Shown: positions 1 through 11,121 of the stretch, piece by piece | How the letters are laid out: every line of letters starts with the position of its first letter | Position numbering within the stretch: position 1 is the first letter of the stretch | NCBI GenBank assembly: GCA_026225945.1 | Contig: JAMJFZ010001133.1 | Location: 3,182,501-3,246,500, forward strand | DNA from: Cricetomys ansorgei | Taxonomy: Eukaryota > Chordata > Mammalia > Rodentia > Nesomyidae | Length of the DNA stretch: 64,000 nt | Reading direction: 5' to 3' | The notes under the pieces: generated by a model | What the model was told of the DNA's origin: nothing | The model's input: the letters and a program-made list of their open reading frames with translations, nothing else | The model's database searches: none | Made by a program: the position numbers and the translations under genes

Positions 1-239
1 TGAAGTCTATGGCTTTGGAAATAAAAGCTCACCGATGTAGTTAGGGGAAATTGGGATAGAAAAATACATTTTAAATAAGACTTCAAATTTCTTAGGGTTT
101 TGTTCTTCTTTATATGCCTCAAAGTAGTTTTTCTACAACATAAATCTCACCAGTAAATTCCTTGCATAATTGCCCCCAGTGTTGCTCATGGTTCCAGCAT
201 ATATGCTAATGTCAGCCTCTGAAGCTTCCCTTCTGTGAG

Positions 240-570
240 AATCTCTCTTCCCAGCACTCCTCAAAACCCATTGCCCCACAGGCTCCATTCACTTCCCCCT
301 CCCTTGGCTTTCACATGGTTCTGGGCTTTTGCTCATGCTGTTTCTTCCTATTGTAATATACAGGATTCTGGTTCTGTTCCTAGATATCCCGTGAAGTCTT
401 TGCTGGCACTCACCAGCCTTCCCATTCTAGCTATCCCTGCTGCATGCTGATATATCTATTAAGGCCGTCTATGAAGGCATATTTTTTTCTTCAGTACTGT
501 GTTTTCTATTAGACTATGAGCCACTGGAAGGCAAGGAAGACAGTTTTGTAATTTCAATACTTACTATAGA
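240..570 (+). mobile_element. LINE L2 relic (3' part)
   Basis: This is diverged ancient L2-type sequence in plus orientation. The segment around 325-345 (TTTTGCTCATGCTGTTTCTT) and the segment near 510-535 (AGACTATGAGCCACTGGAAGG) match the conserved order of phrases near the L2 3' end, where a trailing motif like AGACTGTGAGCTCCTTGAGG is typical. Edges are approximate and the copy is old. The 71-residue open frame inside it is not a gene. Confidence 0.55.
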
Positions 571-729
571 AAAGATATGGCTATACAATGAAGCCTTCCT
601 TTTTATTAATTGGTTAATACTTCCTGAGCTTTTGATGCCTGCAAATTAGAACAAAATTCTCACATATTTTGGAAGAATACGCAGAATTCAATGACTGTCA
701 TGGAACACAAACAATGAAAGTGTATTGAG

Positions 730-955
730 GCCTGGGGAGATGAATCAGTCAGTAAGATTCTGGCTGTGCAAGCATAGGGGCTTGAGTTTGAACCCCCAGA
801 ACCAAGGGGAAAAAATCAGAAGTGGTAGCATATACTCCCTAACCTAGGGCTGGGAGGACACTAATAGGTAGATCTTTGGAGCTCTCTGGCAAGTGTAGCC
901 AGTCCAGGGCCTTGGGACTTCAGTGAGAAACTCTATCTCAAAAGATAAGGTGGAA
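730..955 (+). mobile_element. B3-type SINE, copy 1 of 3
   Basis: A tRNA-derived rodent SINE. It opens with a B2/B3 head (GGGGAGATGAATCAGTCAGT, then GAGTTTGAACCCCCAGAACC). It continues with the B3-specific body (GCTGGGAGGACACTAATAGG) and the AACTCTATCTCAAAAGATAA segment near its end. Its tail runs directly into another B3 copy. Confidence 0.85.
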
Positions 956-1334
956 GGGGCTGAGAAGAAGGCTCAGAAGGTAAAGTACTTGGTGTACAAA
1001 CACGATCACCCACAAAAAGTCAGGTTCAGTGGTTTGTGCCTGTAACCCCAGGACTGGGAGACCAGGTACAGAACAGTAGGATCTCCAGAGTTCACTGGAC
1101 AAGCAGCCTGGCCCAAATGGTGGACCCCAGGTTTAGTAGGAGACCTTGACTCAAAAAATACAGTGGAGAGCCATAAAGGAAAGTGCTCATTCTCAACTTC
1201 TGGCTGTAGCTGTGCATGTATATACATCACATGCACTACACTCAAGACGAGGAGGAGAGAGAGAGAGACAGTTGAAGAAACCCAACAATGACCAGTAGCA
1301 CACTCGTATGCTACACACATAAAAAATAAAAAAG
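956..1334 (+). mobile_element. B3-type SINE, copy 2 of 3
   Basis: A second B3 copy with a degraded head (GAGAAGAAGGCTCAGAAGGT). The body is typical (GTGCCTGTAACCCCAGGACT, then GAGACCTTGACTCAAAAAAT). A CA- and GA-rich tail around 1215-1334 ends in an A-rich stretch. It is followed at once by a third copy. Confidence 0.8.
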
Positions 1335-1611
1335 ACTGATGAGATAGCTCAGTTGGTAAACTGATTGCCAAGAACAGCTTGTGTTCACATCTCCAGAACC
1401 AATATAAAGCTGACATGATAGGTCTGTAATCCATGTGCTCCTATGGTAAGATGGGATGCAGAGATCGAAGATGCTTGAAAACTCATAGGCCAAGTAGCTT
1501 GGCACATGTGAGGTGATGAGCAACAAGAAATCTTGCCTCAAGCAAGGTGGCACACTGGCACATGGCACACATGATGAAATATGCACACAGAAACACACAT
1601 AGCATACACAG

Positions 1612-1662
<51 letters not shown>
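1335..1662 (+). mobile_element. B3-type SINE, copy 3 of 3, with CA-expanded tail
   Basis: The head reads ACTGATGAGATAGCTCAGTT and the body contains GGTCTGTAATCCATGTGCTC and AAATCTTGCCTCAAGCAAGG, all in B3 order. The 3' tail has expanded into a perfect CA tract at 1611-1662. The long minus-strand frames over this interval are CVCV-type translations of the tract plus SINE antisense. Confidence 0.8.
1611..1662. repeat. (CA)n microsatellite
   Basis: About 26 uninterrupted CA units that form the tail of the third B3 SINE. Likely polymorphic in length. Confidence 0.97.
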
Positions 1663-1663
<1 letters not shown>

Positions 1664-2440
1664 AACATGCCAGCTGAGACTTAAAGTTCACTAATGGGTG
1701 AATCCCCAGCACCCCCAGGGTCTCCAGGAAAACCTATTAATGGACTCTGGGAAAATGATAGTAAGGGCTACAGACATTAAATTTAACTTCTCTGAGAATA
1801 GAACCCTTTGTCTGAATTCCTATGCTAAACTGGCACCCACATTTAATGCCTACCACCTGTGGACATTCAGTGACACTAATGTTTCTGGGAAATCACTTTG
1901 AAGCAATGGAAGCAGAATATTTGTATCAATAATGGATAAGTTGCATTGACTTTCAATAACTAGGGCTTTAGGTATTATGTGGTATTTAAAAATATTTTAT
2001 AATAATATTGCAGATAATATTATCACTTCATAAAGTCCTAGACTTTCCTTCTTTGGTTGTGACCTTTTATTAATGTTTATTTTCTTTATTTTTCATCCAA
2101 GTTTTGTTTTCAATGTGCAATTTTTGAATTTTTAATTTTCTTCGGAATAGCAAGACTGAATAATACCAAGAGGTGGATCTCTGCCCATGAGATTTCTTTC
2201 AATGTACAGTAAAAATTATTTGCAGTTTTTGACTAACTTTCTAGGTACTTCTGAAAGTAATTACATTCTCAAGGTGCAAAATCACACAGAAGATTGAGAT
2301 GACAATGTTTTCTTTTGGTTCATCATGGCTGGTGCCTTTTTGTGAAATTAGTTTCACAGATCTCAAAACAGCAGTTAGTGTAGCTGTGATATGCAAAGTT
2401 TTTCATATTTATGACCCTAACACAACTCCATTAAATAAAT
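1663..2440. other. Unassigned AT-rich DNA
   Basis: I recognise no gene or repeat family here. There are short AT-rich runs around 1980-2150. Confidence 0.5.
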
Positions 2441-2452
2441 CACACACACACA

Positions 2453-2505
<53 letters not shown>
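2441..2505. repeat. (CA)n microsatellite
   Basis: A CA tract of about 32 units with one TA interruption near 2459. An open frame across it reads as repeated His-Thr and is not a gene. Confidence 0.97.
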
Positions 2506-2507
<2 letters not shown>

Positions 2508-3595
2508 TGAGTCACACACTGCCTTTGAGTCAACAGCAATTCAAGTTTAGAAGATGATAGCTTAATACAACGAGGTCTGAGATTCAAATTTATTGTTTTA
2601 ACTTAAGCGCTGTGAGGTTTAAAGTAATCTATTCAGTTATTTCTGGAACATCTCCCATTTCTATGCAAAGTCTACAAGGATATTAGACCCCCCTGACCCT
2701 TACTTGCTTTCCCATTTCCTCAGGCATTTGGTGAACAAACACCCCTGTTACCCACAATTGTGTTGAGCCAGGGAGTGTGACTTGGATGTGGACTGCATGG
2801 TTATGCTTTAAAGAAAACAGCACTTTTCTAGATGATTGCTTCAGATAATTAAACATCATTTCACCACATTTAAAGAAGACTTAATCCAGTCAGTGGATTT
2901 TAATCACTAAAATCTTCCTGCTGAGTATGCCACACTGGACTTTCCATATCAATCATCTGAGGATGTTTGTGGGCTCTCCTGATTTCTGTCTCTTTTGTTT
3001 GTTCCATAAGGTGTTTATTCATTCATAAGGCTTGCCTTATAATTTCCCAAGATGCAACAAGGCAGCAGAATCAGTTCACTGGGTGTAATGAAGGTGTTTA
3101 ACATTGAATTTTAAAATTAAAACTTCAGCCATGTGTGTGTTCTTTGATGCCAAAATGAAATCAAGTATATTAAAAAATAATAAAAGAAACATAAAACCCA
3201 AAATCATCTGTAATATTACCACCCAAATAATGTGCTTCTCACAGTCACAGAGCTTGCCGAGACCTGAGTGCAGTAGACAGTGAGATTTTAGGCTCGTGAT
3301 GCACTTTTCTCTTGAGCACACCACCACGTTCTTATAGAAAATAAGAAGAATCCCTTTGTACCTGAGTCTTTCACTCTAAATTCCCAGGTTTACAGTTTGA
3401 TAATTTGCTCTCTGTTGTATAACTCTCCATAAGAGGGGGAAAGGTGGCTAGCAAAAAATCCACCATGGTTAAGGCTGCAACCAGCAATCAGGAAAGACTG
3501 CGTTCAGACCCAGTGGCTCCACCAGCTCTCTCCCCTTCACATATATTCCTTTTTTACTTAATATCCAATGTCAATTTAGGAGAACAGCTCTGTTC
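2506..3595. other. Unassigned intergenic or intronic DNA
   Basis: No recognisable gene or repeat. Two frames of 83 residues or fewer have no family resemblance and unremarkable composition. Confidence 0.5.
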
Positions 3596-3718
3596 CCCAT
3601 TCCTTCTCCTTTTCCTCTTTCTCTCTCTTTTCTCCTCCTACTCCCCCCTCTCTTCCTCCTGTTTCTCTTCCTCTTTCTTCCTCTCTCCCCTCCTTTTTTC
3701 TTCATTTTTTTCTATGAT
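3596..3718. repeat. Polypyrimidine (CT-rich) low-complexity tract
   Basis: About 120 bp that is almost purely C and T on the plus strand, with irregular TCC and TTC repeats. It sits inside a 164-codon open frame whose middle is Ser/Phe/Leu low complexity, so the frame is not credited as a gene. Confidence 0.9.
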
Positions 3719-4139
3719 TTTCTCTTTTCTGTTTCCATTTGATAGACTTTCCAAAGAGTACAGGCTAGCCTTATTTGCAGGGCCTTCATGTTTCTGCTTC
3801 CTGAGTCACGAGACTCCTTTTGGTAATTTGATTGCATTTGTTTTTCTTTTTTTAGCCAATATAGTCTCATCTACACAATCTTTACCATTTCCCTTGTATT
3901 TATATTCCTTTCCTTTTTCTCTGTCAACTCAATACTAGTAATACAAAGTTTCATTATGCTTTCATCTTTTCCACTTATATGCATAGAAAATGTCTTCACA
4001 AACATATTATCAGTGTTCCTTTACTTCCTAAATTGAATGGAATTTAAGGGGTGATTTCTCTTTATTTTATTATTATTGTATTCATCATGGATCTATTCTT
4101 TACAGTGATTGTATTTGTAGATAGTATTATATTTTCACG
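3719..4139. other. Unassigned AT-rich DNA
   Basis: No supported feature. It borders the LINE-1 mosaic downstream, and the exact LINE-1 edge is unclear. Confidence 0.4.
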
Positions 4140-5610
4140 ATAGAACTAGAAACAGAGTCCAGAACCCTGAGCACCAGTCTAGAAGAGAAAGATAATATCT
4201 CAGCCCTAATATAACCCCATCTTTATTGAACATTGCAAGCATGTTCATCAGAGGAATGAGAGTTTTAAAAATCCAGTTGATAACCTAACACCAGTTTGTG
4301 TAATTTCCAATGTAAAATCATAAGTAAAAGGGGGAAAAAATCCAAGGTAACATTACTCATTTAAAAATTATTGATCCACAGTAATTAGAGTAAATTAAAA
4401 GATTTAAAAAATGGTTATAAATATCTTCAAAGAAACCAAAGAGGACTTAAATAAATCCTTAAATGAATTCTAAGATAATAGAAATGGCTCGGTGAAACAC
4501 GGATGTCAAAGTTGAATTCAATGAAAAGATGGACATACTGAAACAAACAAGCACTGCAATACTGAACATTAAAAATTCAACTAAATTAAATAAAATCCAT
4601 GGGAAGTCTCACTGGTAGAATGGATCAAGGGGAGGTCAGAATATCAAGTCTTAAAGACAAGGTAGGGTAATTGAGACATTCAAACGATAACAAAGGTAAA
4701 TTAACTAAAAAAATTAAATAAATGATATGTGAAATCTTTGGAAGATTATGAAAAGACCCAAATTACAAATTGTGAGTAGAGATGAAGAAGAATTTCATGC
4801 TACAGGCATAGAAAATATTTTCAATGAAATCAGAGCAAATTCTCAAATCTAAGCAGCAGGATGCCCATTGAGGCACAGAAGGCATTGAGAACACCAAGTA
4901 GATAAGACCGGAGAGGGATCCACTGATGACAAGGTAGTTAAAACACTAAATATATAGAACAAAGAAAGGTTGTTAAAGGTTTCAAGAGAAAAACACCAAA
5001 CCAATATAACAGAATCCCCATCTGAATAACAGCAGATTTCTCATAGAAACTTCAAAAGTCAAGATGGTTTCGAATAATGTTTTCAGGCTCTGAGAGACAA
5101 CTATCAACCCAGACCACTATACCTAGCAAAACTTTCTGTCATAATTGAAAGGACGCAAAACTTCTTTCACAAATGAAACAAGCTAATAGAGCTCATGACT
5201 ACTAAACCGTCTATCTCTACAGAAGATCCTTTAAGAAATTCTTCAGACTGAAGAGAAAGATAAACACATCTATGAGGCTACAGGTGTAAACCATACTAGA
5301 CAGCAGTTAAGCAAATGAGAAGGAAACCACCAAACACTAGAAAATCAGCAGGGATCAATACACACCTTTCAATAATAGCTCTGAATATTAATAATCTACT
5401 TCCACAATTAAAAGATATGGACCAACTGATTGGACTAAAAACAACATCAACCTATTTGTTGTTTCCAAGAAATATACTTAATCATCAGTGACAGACGCGA
5501 CTTTAGGGTGAAAGAATAGAAAAAAGTATTTCGAGCAAATAAAATTAAGAAGTCAGAAGGTTCCACTTTCCTAATGTTTGACAAAATAGACTTCAAACCA
5601 AAATAATCAG
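4140..5610 (+). mobile_element. LINE-1 relic: ORF1 to start of ORF2
   Basis: Diverged L1 in plus orientation. ORF1-type phrases occur in the right order: AATGGATCAAGGGGAGGTCA near 4619, GAAAAGACCCAAATTACAAA near 4750, AACACTAAATATATAGAACA near 4940 and CCACTATACCTAGCAAAACT near 5116. The start of the ORF2 endonuclease region follows (CAAGAAATATACTTAATCAT near 5467 and AAAATAGACTTCAAACCAAA near 5583). Many stops and frameshifts are present. The 5' boundary is uncertain. Confidence 0.8.
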
Positions 5611-6222
5611 TGCTTGTTGTAGTAGGGTAGTTGACTTTGGTGGTGACAAATTGCCCTGGTTGTTGTTGATTGTGCTCTTACGTTGGCTTTTAGGCATCTG
5701 GGATTGGGGTGATTGTAGGTTTAGGTGCTAAAATCCTGTGTTTGTCTTTATTGAATGAATGATTTGCTCCTTAATTTTTTTTATTTGTTTCTTCTCTGGT
5801 CTTCTGTTCTTTGTGACCTCTTGTCAAGCTGGGGATTTCTACCCAAGTTGAGGGCTGGAGCTCTGGTGGCCTACTTGGCCTCTGGTCCAGTAGGAGCTCT
5901 CTGCTTGGGATGGGAGCTAGGATTTGGCTAATGTTCTTGGCTGTCTGTTCTGGCCTGTGCTATTTTTCTGGCTAGTTGGCCTGGTCTGAATTAGTTCTTC
6001 AAATAGGGTGTATTGTGAAGGTGCTGGGAGCTGGTTCTTCAGCTGGCTTGGATTGAGGTATCACTGAGGGTTGTCCTCAGGTTCTGTGGTCCAGGGCAGC
6101 AGGGCTGGAGGAGAGTGGGGAGGGACTATGGAAGAGTGGGTTGTGGGGAAAGAGTCAAGTGTTCTGCTGGGAGCGAGCCTACCTGGTCCATCCACTGTGT
6201 GGGGCTGCAATCACATACTCTT
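5611..6222. mobile_element. GC-richer block inside the LINE-1, possibly an inverted L1 5' UTR
   Basis: Composition changes sharply here to G/T-rich, higher-GC DNA, for example GGGCTGGAGCTCTGGTGGCC near 5852. It separates the endonuclease part from the reverse-transcriptase part of the same LINE-1 relic. The style resembles a rodent L1 5' UTR, probably antisense. That assignment is from memory and is weak. It could be a second element inserted into or recombined with the first. Confidence 0.4.
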
Positions 6223-6802
6223 CTCAATAGATGCAGAAAATGCTTATGATAAAATATAACATCTTTTTGTCATAAAAATCTTGAAGAGACTAAGAATAGA
6301 AAAGGCAGATCCCAATAAAAGCTGTATATGACAAATCTATAGCCAACAACATTCTAAGTTTGGAAAGCTGAAAATATTTTTTTTGCTAAAGTTAGGAATG
6401 ATACCAGAATGCCCACTTTCTTCACTTATTTTCAATATATTGCTTAAATTCTTAGCTACAGCAACAAGATAAGAAAAACAATATATAGGAAAAAAGAAGT
6501 CAAAATTTCTTTATTTGTCCATCATATTATATATCAAAGACCCTGAATGCTTCATTATAAAACTCTTAGATCTGATAACTACTTTTTGCAAAGTGTCAGG
6601 ATACAAAATCAACACACTGAAATCAGTAGCCTCTGCATATAACATTAACAAACAAGATGACAAAGAAACCAAGGTAAGAAACCATTTACAATTGCCTCCA
6701 AAAACAAAAGCAAAAATAAGACAAACTAAAACTTGGAATAAATCTAAGCAGGAATTGAAAGACCTTTATAATGAAACCCTTAAAACAATTAAAAAAAAAA
6801 AG
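6223..6802 (+). pseudogene. LINE-1 ORF2 reverse-transcriptase relic
   Basis: Translated fragments match the L1 reverse transcriptase in order. FSIDAENAYDKI corresponds to the conserved SIDAEKAFDKI block at 6220-6257. KVSGYKINTLKSVA lies at about 6589-6630 and DLYNETLKTIKK at the end. The reading frame is broken by several frameshifts and a stop, and the residues between blocks are partly missing. It cannot encode an active enzyme. It belongs with the LINE-1 pieces on either side and ends at an A-run where a B1 fragment begins. Confidence 0.85.
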
Positions 6803-6803
6803 T

Positions 6804-6892
6804 AGCCGGGCATGGTGAGGCACCCCTTTAGTCCCAGAACCAGAGGGGAGAGACAGGTGGATCCCTGATTCGAGGTAACCTAGTTTAAAAAA
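6804..6892 (+). mobile_element. B1 SINE, truncated
   Basis: B1 5' half in plus orientation (GCCGGGCATGGTGAGGCACC, then GAGAGACAGGTGGATCCCTG), ending in an A-run near 6885. It is inserted in the LINE-1 relic. Confidence 0.8.
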
Positions 6893-6916
6893 AAATCACT
6901 AAGAGAATAAAGTTAT

Positions 6917-7130
6917 AAGGCTGGAGAAATCAGGCAATAGTTAACAGGACTACTGCTCTTCCAGAGAACCTGAGTTTCATTCCCAGTACCATGTCAGGCT
7001 ACTCATAACTACCTGTAACTACAGCTATGGGAGATCTGAGGAGATCTGACTCCCTATTCTGTCTTCCAAAGGCATGCACATGCACATGCATGTGCATACA
7101 TATGCACACACTTAAAAATAAATCTAAAAA
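6917..7130 (+). mobile_element. B2 SINE
   Basis: A B2-type head (GGCTGGAGAAATCAGGCAAT and ACTGCTCTTCCAGAGAACCT), the middle phrase CATAACTACCTGTAACTACA, and an A/T-rich tail AAAAATAAATCTAAAAAAAC. It lies between two parts of the same LINE-1. Confidence 0.88.
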
Positions 7131-7136
7131 AACCCC

Positions 7137-7460
7137 TCATATTGTTTGCAGAAAAGTGGATGCAACTGGAGACAGCCATGTTGACCAAATTGAGCCAGCC
7201 TCAGAAAGACAGGCATCACATGTTTTTTTTCTCATACGTGGCTCCTAATTTTACACAGATACATAAAATTATTATGAGCATGTATCTCATGAAAGTAGAT
7301 GTAAAACTGCCTAGAGGAACAAAGGAGACTAATGGGAGAGGAGAGAAGCAGGAGGGCAAAGGAATGCAGAAATATATTCAAGGTAATTATGTATTTTCAT
7401 AAAATGGCCTTATGTAATACACTGCCATGTACAATGAATACATATTCAATGAAAGTTAAA
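7137..7460 (+). mobile_element. LINE-1 (Lx-type) ORF2 end and 3' UTR
   Basis: The L1 3' end in plus orientation. GAAAAGTGGATGCAACTGGA and CAGAAAGACAGGCATCACAT are the standard end-of-ORF2 phrases. A purine-rich segment (GGGAGAGGAGAGAAGCAGGA) and an A-rich terminus follow. It completes the element begun at about 4140. Confidence 0.85.
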
Positions 7461-7544
7461 AGAAAAACATAAAATTTTTATTTAAAATGTCTTAATTCCT
7501 TAGCTCATTTCTTTAAAATCCTTATATTTTGAGTGTCCGAGCAA

Positions 7545-7640
7545 CTTCAGGCATTGTTTTAGATCACAGGTATACAGTAAAGAAATAAAATAGCAAAAGT
7601 CCTTTCCTCATAGAGATTTTATTTAATGTGTTTATAGTTG
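7545..7640 (+). mobile_element. Ancient SINE/LINE relic (MIR- or L2-associated)
   Basis: The pattern 'GATCACAGGTATACAGTAAA ... CTTTCCTCATAGAGATTTTA' resembles the mammalian-wide motif 'gatacagcagtgaacaaa ... ccctcatggagctta'. It is highly diverged and the family assignment is tentative. Confidence 0.4.
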
Positions 7641-7697
7641 CAGGGGTTATGGTTGTACTGAAAACAATCTTTCTTTTCTCTCTTTTGGAGCAGGGTC

Positions 7698-7732
7698 TTG
7701 ATGCTTTTCTTGATGGTTGATGCTTTTCTTGA
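7698..7732. repeat. 16-bp direct repeat
   Basis: The 16-mer TTGATGCTTTTCTTGA occurs at 7698-7713 and again at 7717-7732, a small local duplication. Confidence 0.9.
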
Positions 7733-7829
7733 GCCTTTCATTCTCCAAATGACGGGTTCACAGAATTGATGTGCCACTAAAGCAGTTTAGAACATATTAT
7801 AGAGACTAAGCAACTGGCTTATAACTGCT

Positions 7830-8035
7830 AAGCATGTAGCAGGGTACCTTAAGCAACTTACATGCATTATCTTACTTCATCTTCAACTGAGAAGGAAGTG
7901 TTAGTAGTCTACTTATTTCATAGCTGAGGAAACTGGGCATAGTACATGACAGGTCAGTGATTTGAACACAGATTCTTTATCACTGAGAAGCCCACATTCT
8001 TAATCCTAGCACCGTGTTCTTCCTATGCCCAGAGC
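7830..8035 (-). mobile_element. MIR SINE
   Basis: The conserved MIR core in reverse orientation: CATTATCTTACTTCATCTTC, then CATAGCTGAGGAAACTGGGC at about 7919. The tRNA-related part follows (TTGAACACAGATTCTTTATC, then CATTCTTAATCCTAGCACCG). Confidence 0.8.
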
Positions 8036-9290
8036 ATTGGGATGTAAGAGAAAAAAATTAATAAATGATTACTGAATGAAACGATTCACATTGTAACAAT
8101 GACTTTGTATTAGGATGGAGAAACGCCACAAAGATGGGAGAGCTATAGTTCTTTACCTTATTTGCTTTAATTAAGCTTACTAATAAACTGGAGAGAGCCA
8201 TTAACTAACGATCTTGCAAAGTGATGGGATCCTGGGTGTAATTATGAGCATGGCAAAAGTCAGTAGACAGCTTGTTATAAATTAGGATACTAAAATTACT
8301 TTATGAGTATAACAAGAATCAATCAAGAAGTCTAAAACTGCTGTTATAAATGGTGAATGAAAAGGATTTTCAATTCTAATTAAATTAATCTTGGAGTCAC
8401 AATACATAATTTTAATTTCTGTATTCTGAATATCAATCTTAATCTCTAAATTCTTAAAAAAATTGTTTTAGTATTTTAAAGGATGAGTCCATTTGAGATT
8501 TTTTATTTTATAAAACTTATAGCATTTTCTAGACATTTTTATTTCCTAGTAATTTATTCCTTGATTATAAATGGCTTAGTTCTAAAAGTTATCCTTCCTT
8601 TACTTCCTGTTGCCTTCTTTTTCCTGTTTGTGTTTAACTCTTTATTTATTAATTTGTTTATTGTGTGCCTCTCAATTTTCTCTCCTAACTTTCTTTTACC
8701 CACTTGGCATAGAATCACAAAACATCAGACACAGAAGAGAATTTTAGGGCTCTATTTTAAACTTTGATTCAGTTAGAAACTCCTTTTGTCCCATTGGAGA
8801 AGCACATTACCCAGCTTTCATTTGGAGTTTTAATGTTGGAATTCCAACACCACTTACTAGAAAGCAACTTCCTATATTTATCTGGAACTTGTCTTTATAC
8901 TTACTGGATGTTGGATTCAGTTTTGCCTTTTATGTCATCAAAACCATTTTATTTTTCATCTAGTCTCTTCACACTAGTCTCTTTCTAGCCATATTTTTTA
9001 AATGTCAAAACATCACAATATATAGATACTAAAAATATGAATACAGAATGAATAAAAAAAACCTATATAGAGACTATTCATCCCATTAAGAAATTTTAAA
9101 AGTTGGGTTAAATAGTGCCGTGTTGAATGATGGCTACTATAAATGAACTGATAAGAGTAAATATTAAAGAAAATAAAGTATTGAAAGTTTGTAATTTAAT
9201 TTTCTTGTTACCAATTTTGAACATTATTTGTTTACTGTTAATTCTTATTTTAAAATGTCATTGAAAAACTTAACTTGTTTATAATTTTTT

Positions 9291-9293
<3 letters not shown>
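8036..9293. other. Unassigned AT-rich DNA, possible CR1/L3-like relic near 8705-8830
   Basis: AT-rich with no credible gene. The phrase TAGAATCACAAAACATCAGA near 8710 weakly recalls the 3' end of ancient CR1/L3 elements. This is not firm enough to annotate separately. Confidence 0.35.
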
Positions 9294-9321
<28 letters not shown>

Positions 9322-9390
9322 CTAAATGTGTAGAGGTCAGAGGTCAATTTTGGGTAGCTGGTTCTTTCCTCCCATGACATTTTCATAACT
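9294..9390 (-). mobile_element. B2/B3-type SINE fragment with (TG)n tail
   Basis: A TG tract at 9294-9322 is followed by GTGTAGAGGTCAGAGGTCAA, the antisense 3' part of a tRNA-derived rodent SINE. The head is missing. Confidence 0.65.
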
Positions 9391-9665
9391 TTTTAAAAAA
9401 ACAGCAGCTTAGTATCAGACATTGGATGAGTTTATAGTTAATGTACACTTTGGTTGAAATGCCTAGTCAATCTGTAAACGGTAGTAAAGTGATGGCAGGA
9501 TGAATCGCCACCGGTGCATTGCTACTCTGTTTTGTGAGTAGAGTATGATAGCATAGTATTATCAGATGGTCAGCATTCTTAACATGAACCCAGACAGCTG
9601 AGTCTGAAGACGTTCTCTCACCTGATAAAAAAAGATGGAAATTTGGATAGAGTTTAGCAATGTTT

Positions 9666-9690
9666 ATCACACTACTAACAGTAGTGTGAT
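9666..9690. repeat. Perfect 11-bp inverted repeat at the LTR edge
   Basis: ATCACACTACT and AGTAGTGTGAT are exact reverse complements separated by AAC. The right arm overlaps the first bases of the LTR-like relic. Confidence 0.9.
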
Positions 9691-9960
9691 GGTTCATATC
9701 AGTTGTCAAATGCACTGAAATCATTTGGGAGACAAATCTCTGGACACATCTGTGATGGATTTTCTAGATTAGATTAATTGAGGTGAGAAGTTCCAGCCTA
9801 AATTTGAGCAGTGACATTCCATAGGCTGAATAAAAAGGAGGAACAGACCCAAGTATGAATTTATCTCTTTCTGCTTACCGAATGGAGGCGCCACGTGACC
9901 AGCTGCCTTTAGCTCCTGCTCCACAATGGTGAAGCATTTTCAGTGAGCAATACAGACCTT
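9685..9960 (+). mobile_element. Solitary LTR-like relic (ERVL/MaLR-type)
   Basis: It begins TGTGATGGTTCATATCAGTT and continues with GGGAGACAAATCTCTGGACA, then TTTCTAGATTAGATTAATTG, GGCTGAATAAAAAGGAGGAA and GACCAGCTGCCTTTAGCTCC. This order is typical of a common mammalian/rodent LTR family. No internal retroviral genes adjoin it. The 3' edge is unclear. Confidence 0.6.
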
Positions 9961-11121
9961 AATTGAAGTGACTACTGTTTACAGCCGCTGTTTTAAAGCA
10001 TAGGTTTAAATTATCTTGGAAATTTGGATACTTGCATATTTGCCTATTAACCTTGACTCTCTTTTCAAAAGTTATAAAATGATAGCAAAATAAAAGCTCA
10101 AGAATTTGAGACAATTATGTGAGTGGGGCTATTTTTTTTTCTTAAAATCTAAACTTAAATATTTTATTGGGAAAAGTAAATGAATGAACCACTGATTTGG
10201 ATGATTTATAAAGTATAAATTTATAAATTAGTGACTGTATTTATAAATTAATAACTCTATAAATGAATGAATTTGCTTATAATTCATGTTAGTAAGTATA
10301 TTTATAAAACAGCAATTTATAAATTATTTCTAAATTAGTACGTGATTAGCAATATCTAGTAATTAAATAGGAAAATTATACACTTAAAGAAGGTTGTGTT
10401 GGTCTGGTTTTCTCTTTACGAAAACACTATACTATCCTGTTCCTTTCTTGGGATGCTTGAGATGAAAGCTACTTGACCACAGCACTGTGATTCTAAGCAG
10501 TTAACCTGATATTCTGGATGGCTAGTAAATGACTGAACAGAACGTGTACACCAGAGTAAGCAACAACTCAAGTCGTGGACAGAACAAGGGGAGACATTAT
10601 TAGAATTCTTCATGCTATTCTCCTCATAACTCAGAATGTCTCACAATTTCAAGCTCCTGGATTGCTTACTTCTGGAAATTTCCATTTAATATTTTTGGAT
10701 GATAGGTAACCTTGAGTGATCACAGGTAACTGAAAATTACCCGTGAAAAGAAAGTGAAAATGCAGATTAGGACTGCAAACATTATACAAACTATGAACAA
10801 ATACATAAGTACATAAACATGTGTGTATTTGTATTATATATGGAACAGATAAGTATTTTTCAAAGTCATATTTTGAAGTGATTTGCTCATTTTAGTTGCT
10901 GTGATTTATTTCAATATGTAGAATCTGTGTATCCCTCAACTGAAAATTAGGTAATCAGATTTTCGTAGGATAATTTCATTCAGGTTTTAGAACAATTTAT
11001 TTTTCCAGTCATTTTAAATGCACATGGTTTAAAACCTTACTTCCTGTGTCTGTGACTCTTTTGCCATGTGCCTCACTGATCTTGCTTCTACAGGTAACAG
11101 TTTTTAAAAGTTTTAGTTATT
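9961..11121. other. Unassigned AT-rich DNA with clustered TTTATAAA motifs
   Basis: No supported gene. Between about 10195 and 10340 the motif TTTATAAA/ATTTATAAATTA recurs several times. Confidence 0.45.

Noticed and set aside
3444..3938. 164-codon open frame
   Set aside because: Its middle is a translated polypyrimidine tract (Ser/Phe/Leu runs). No domain.
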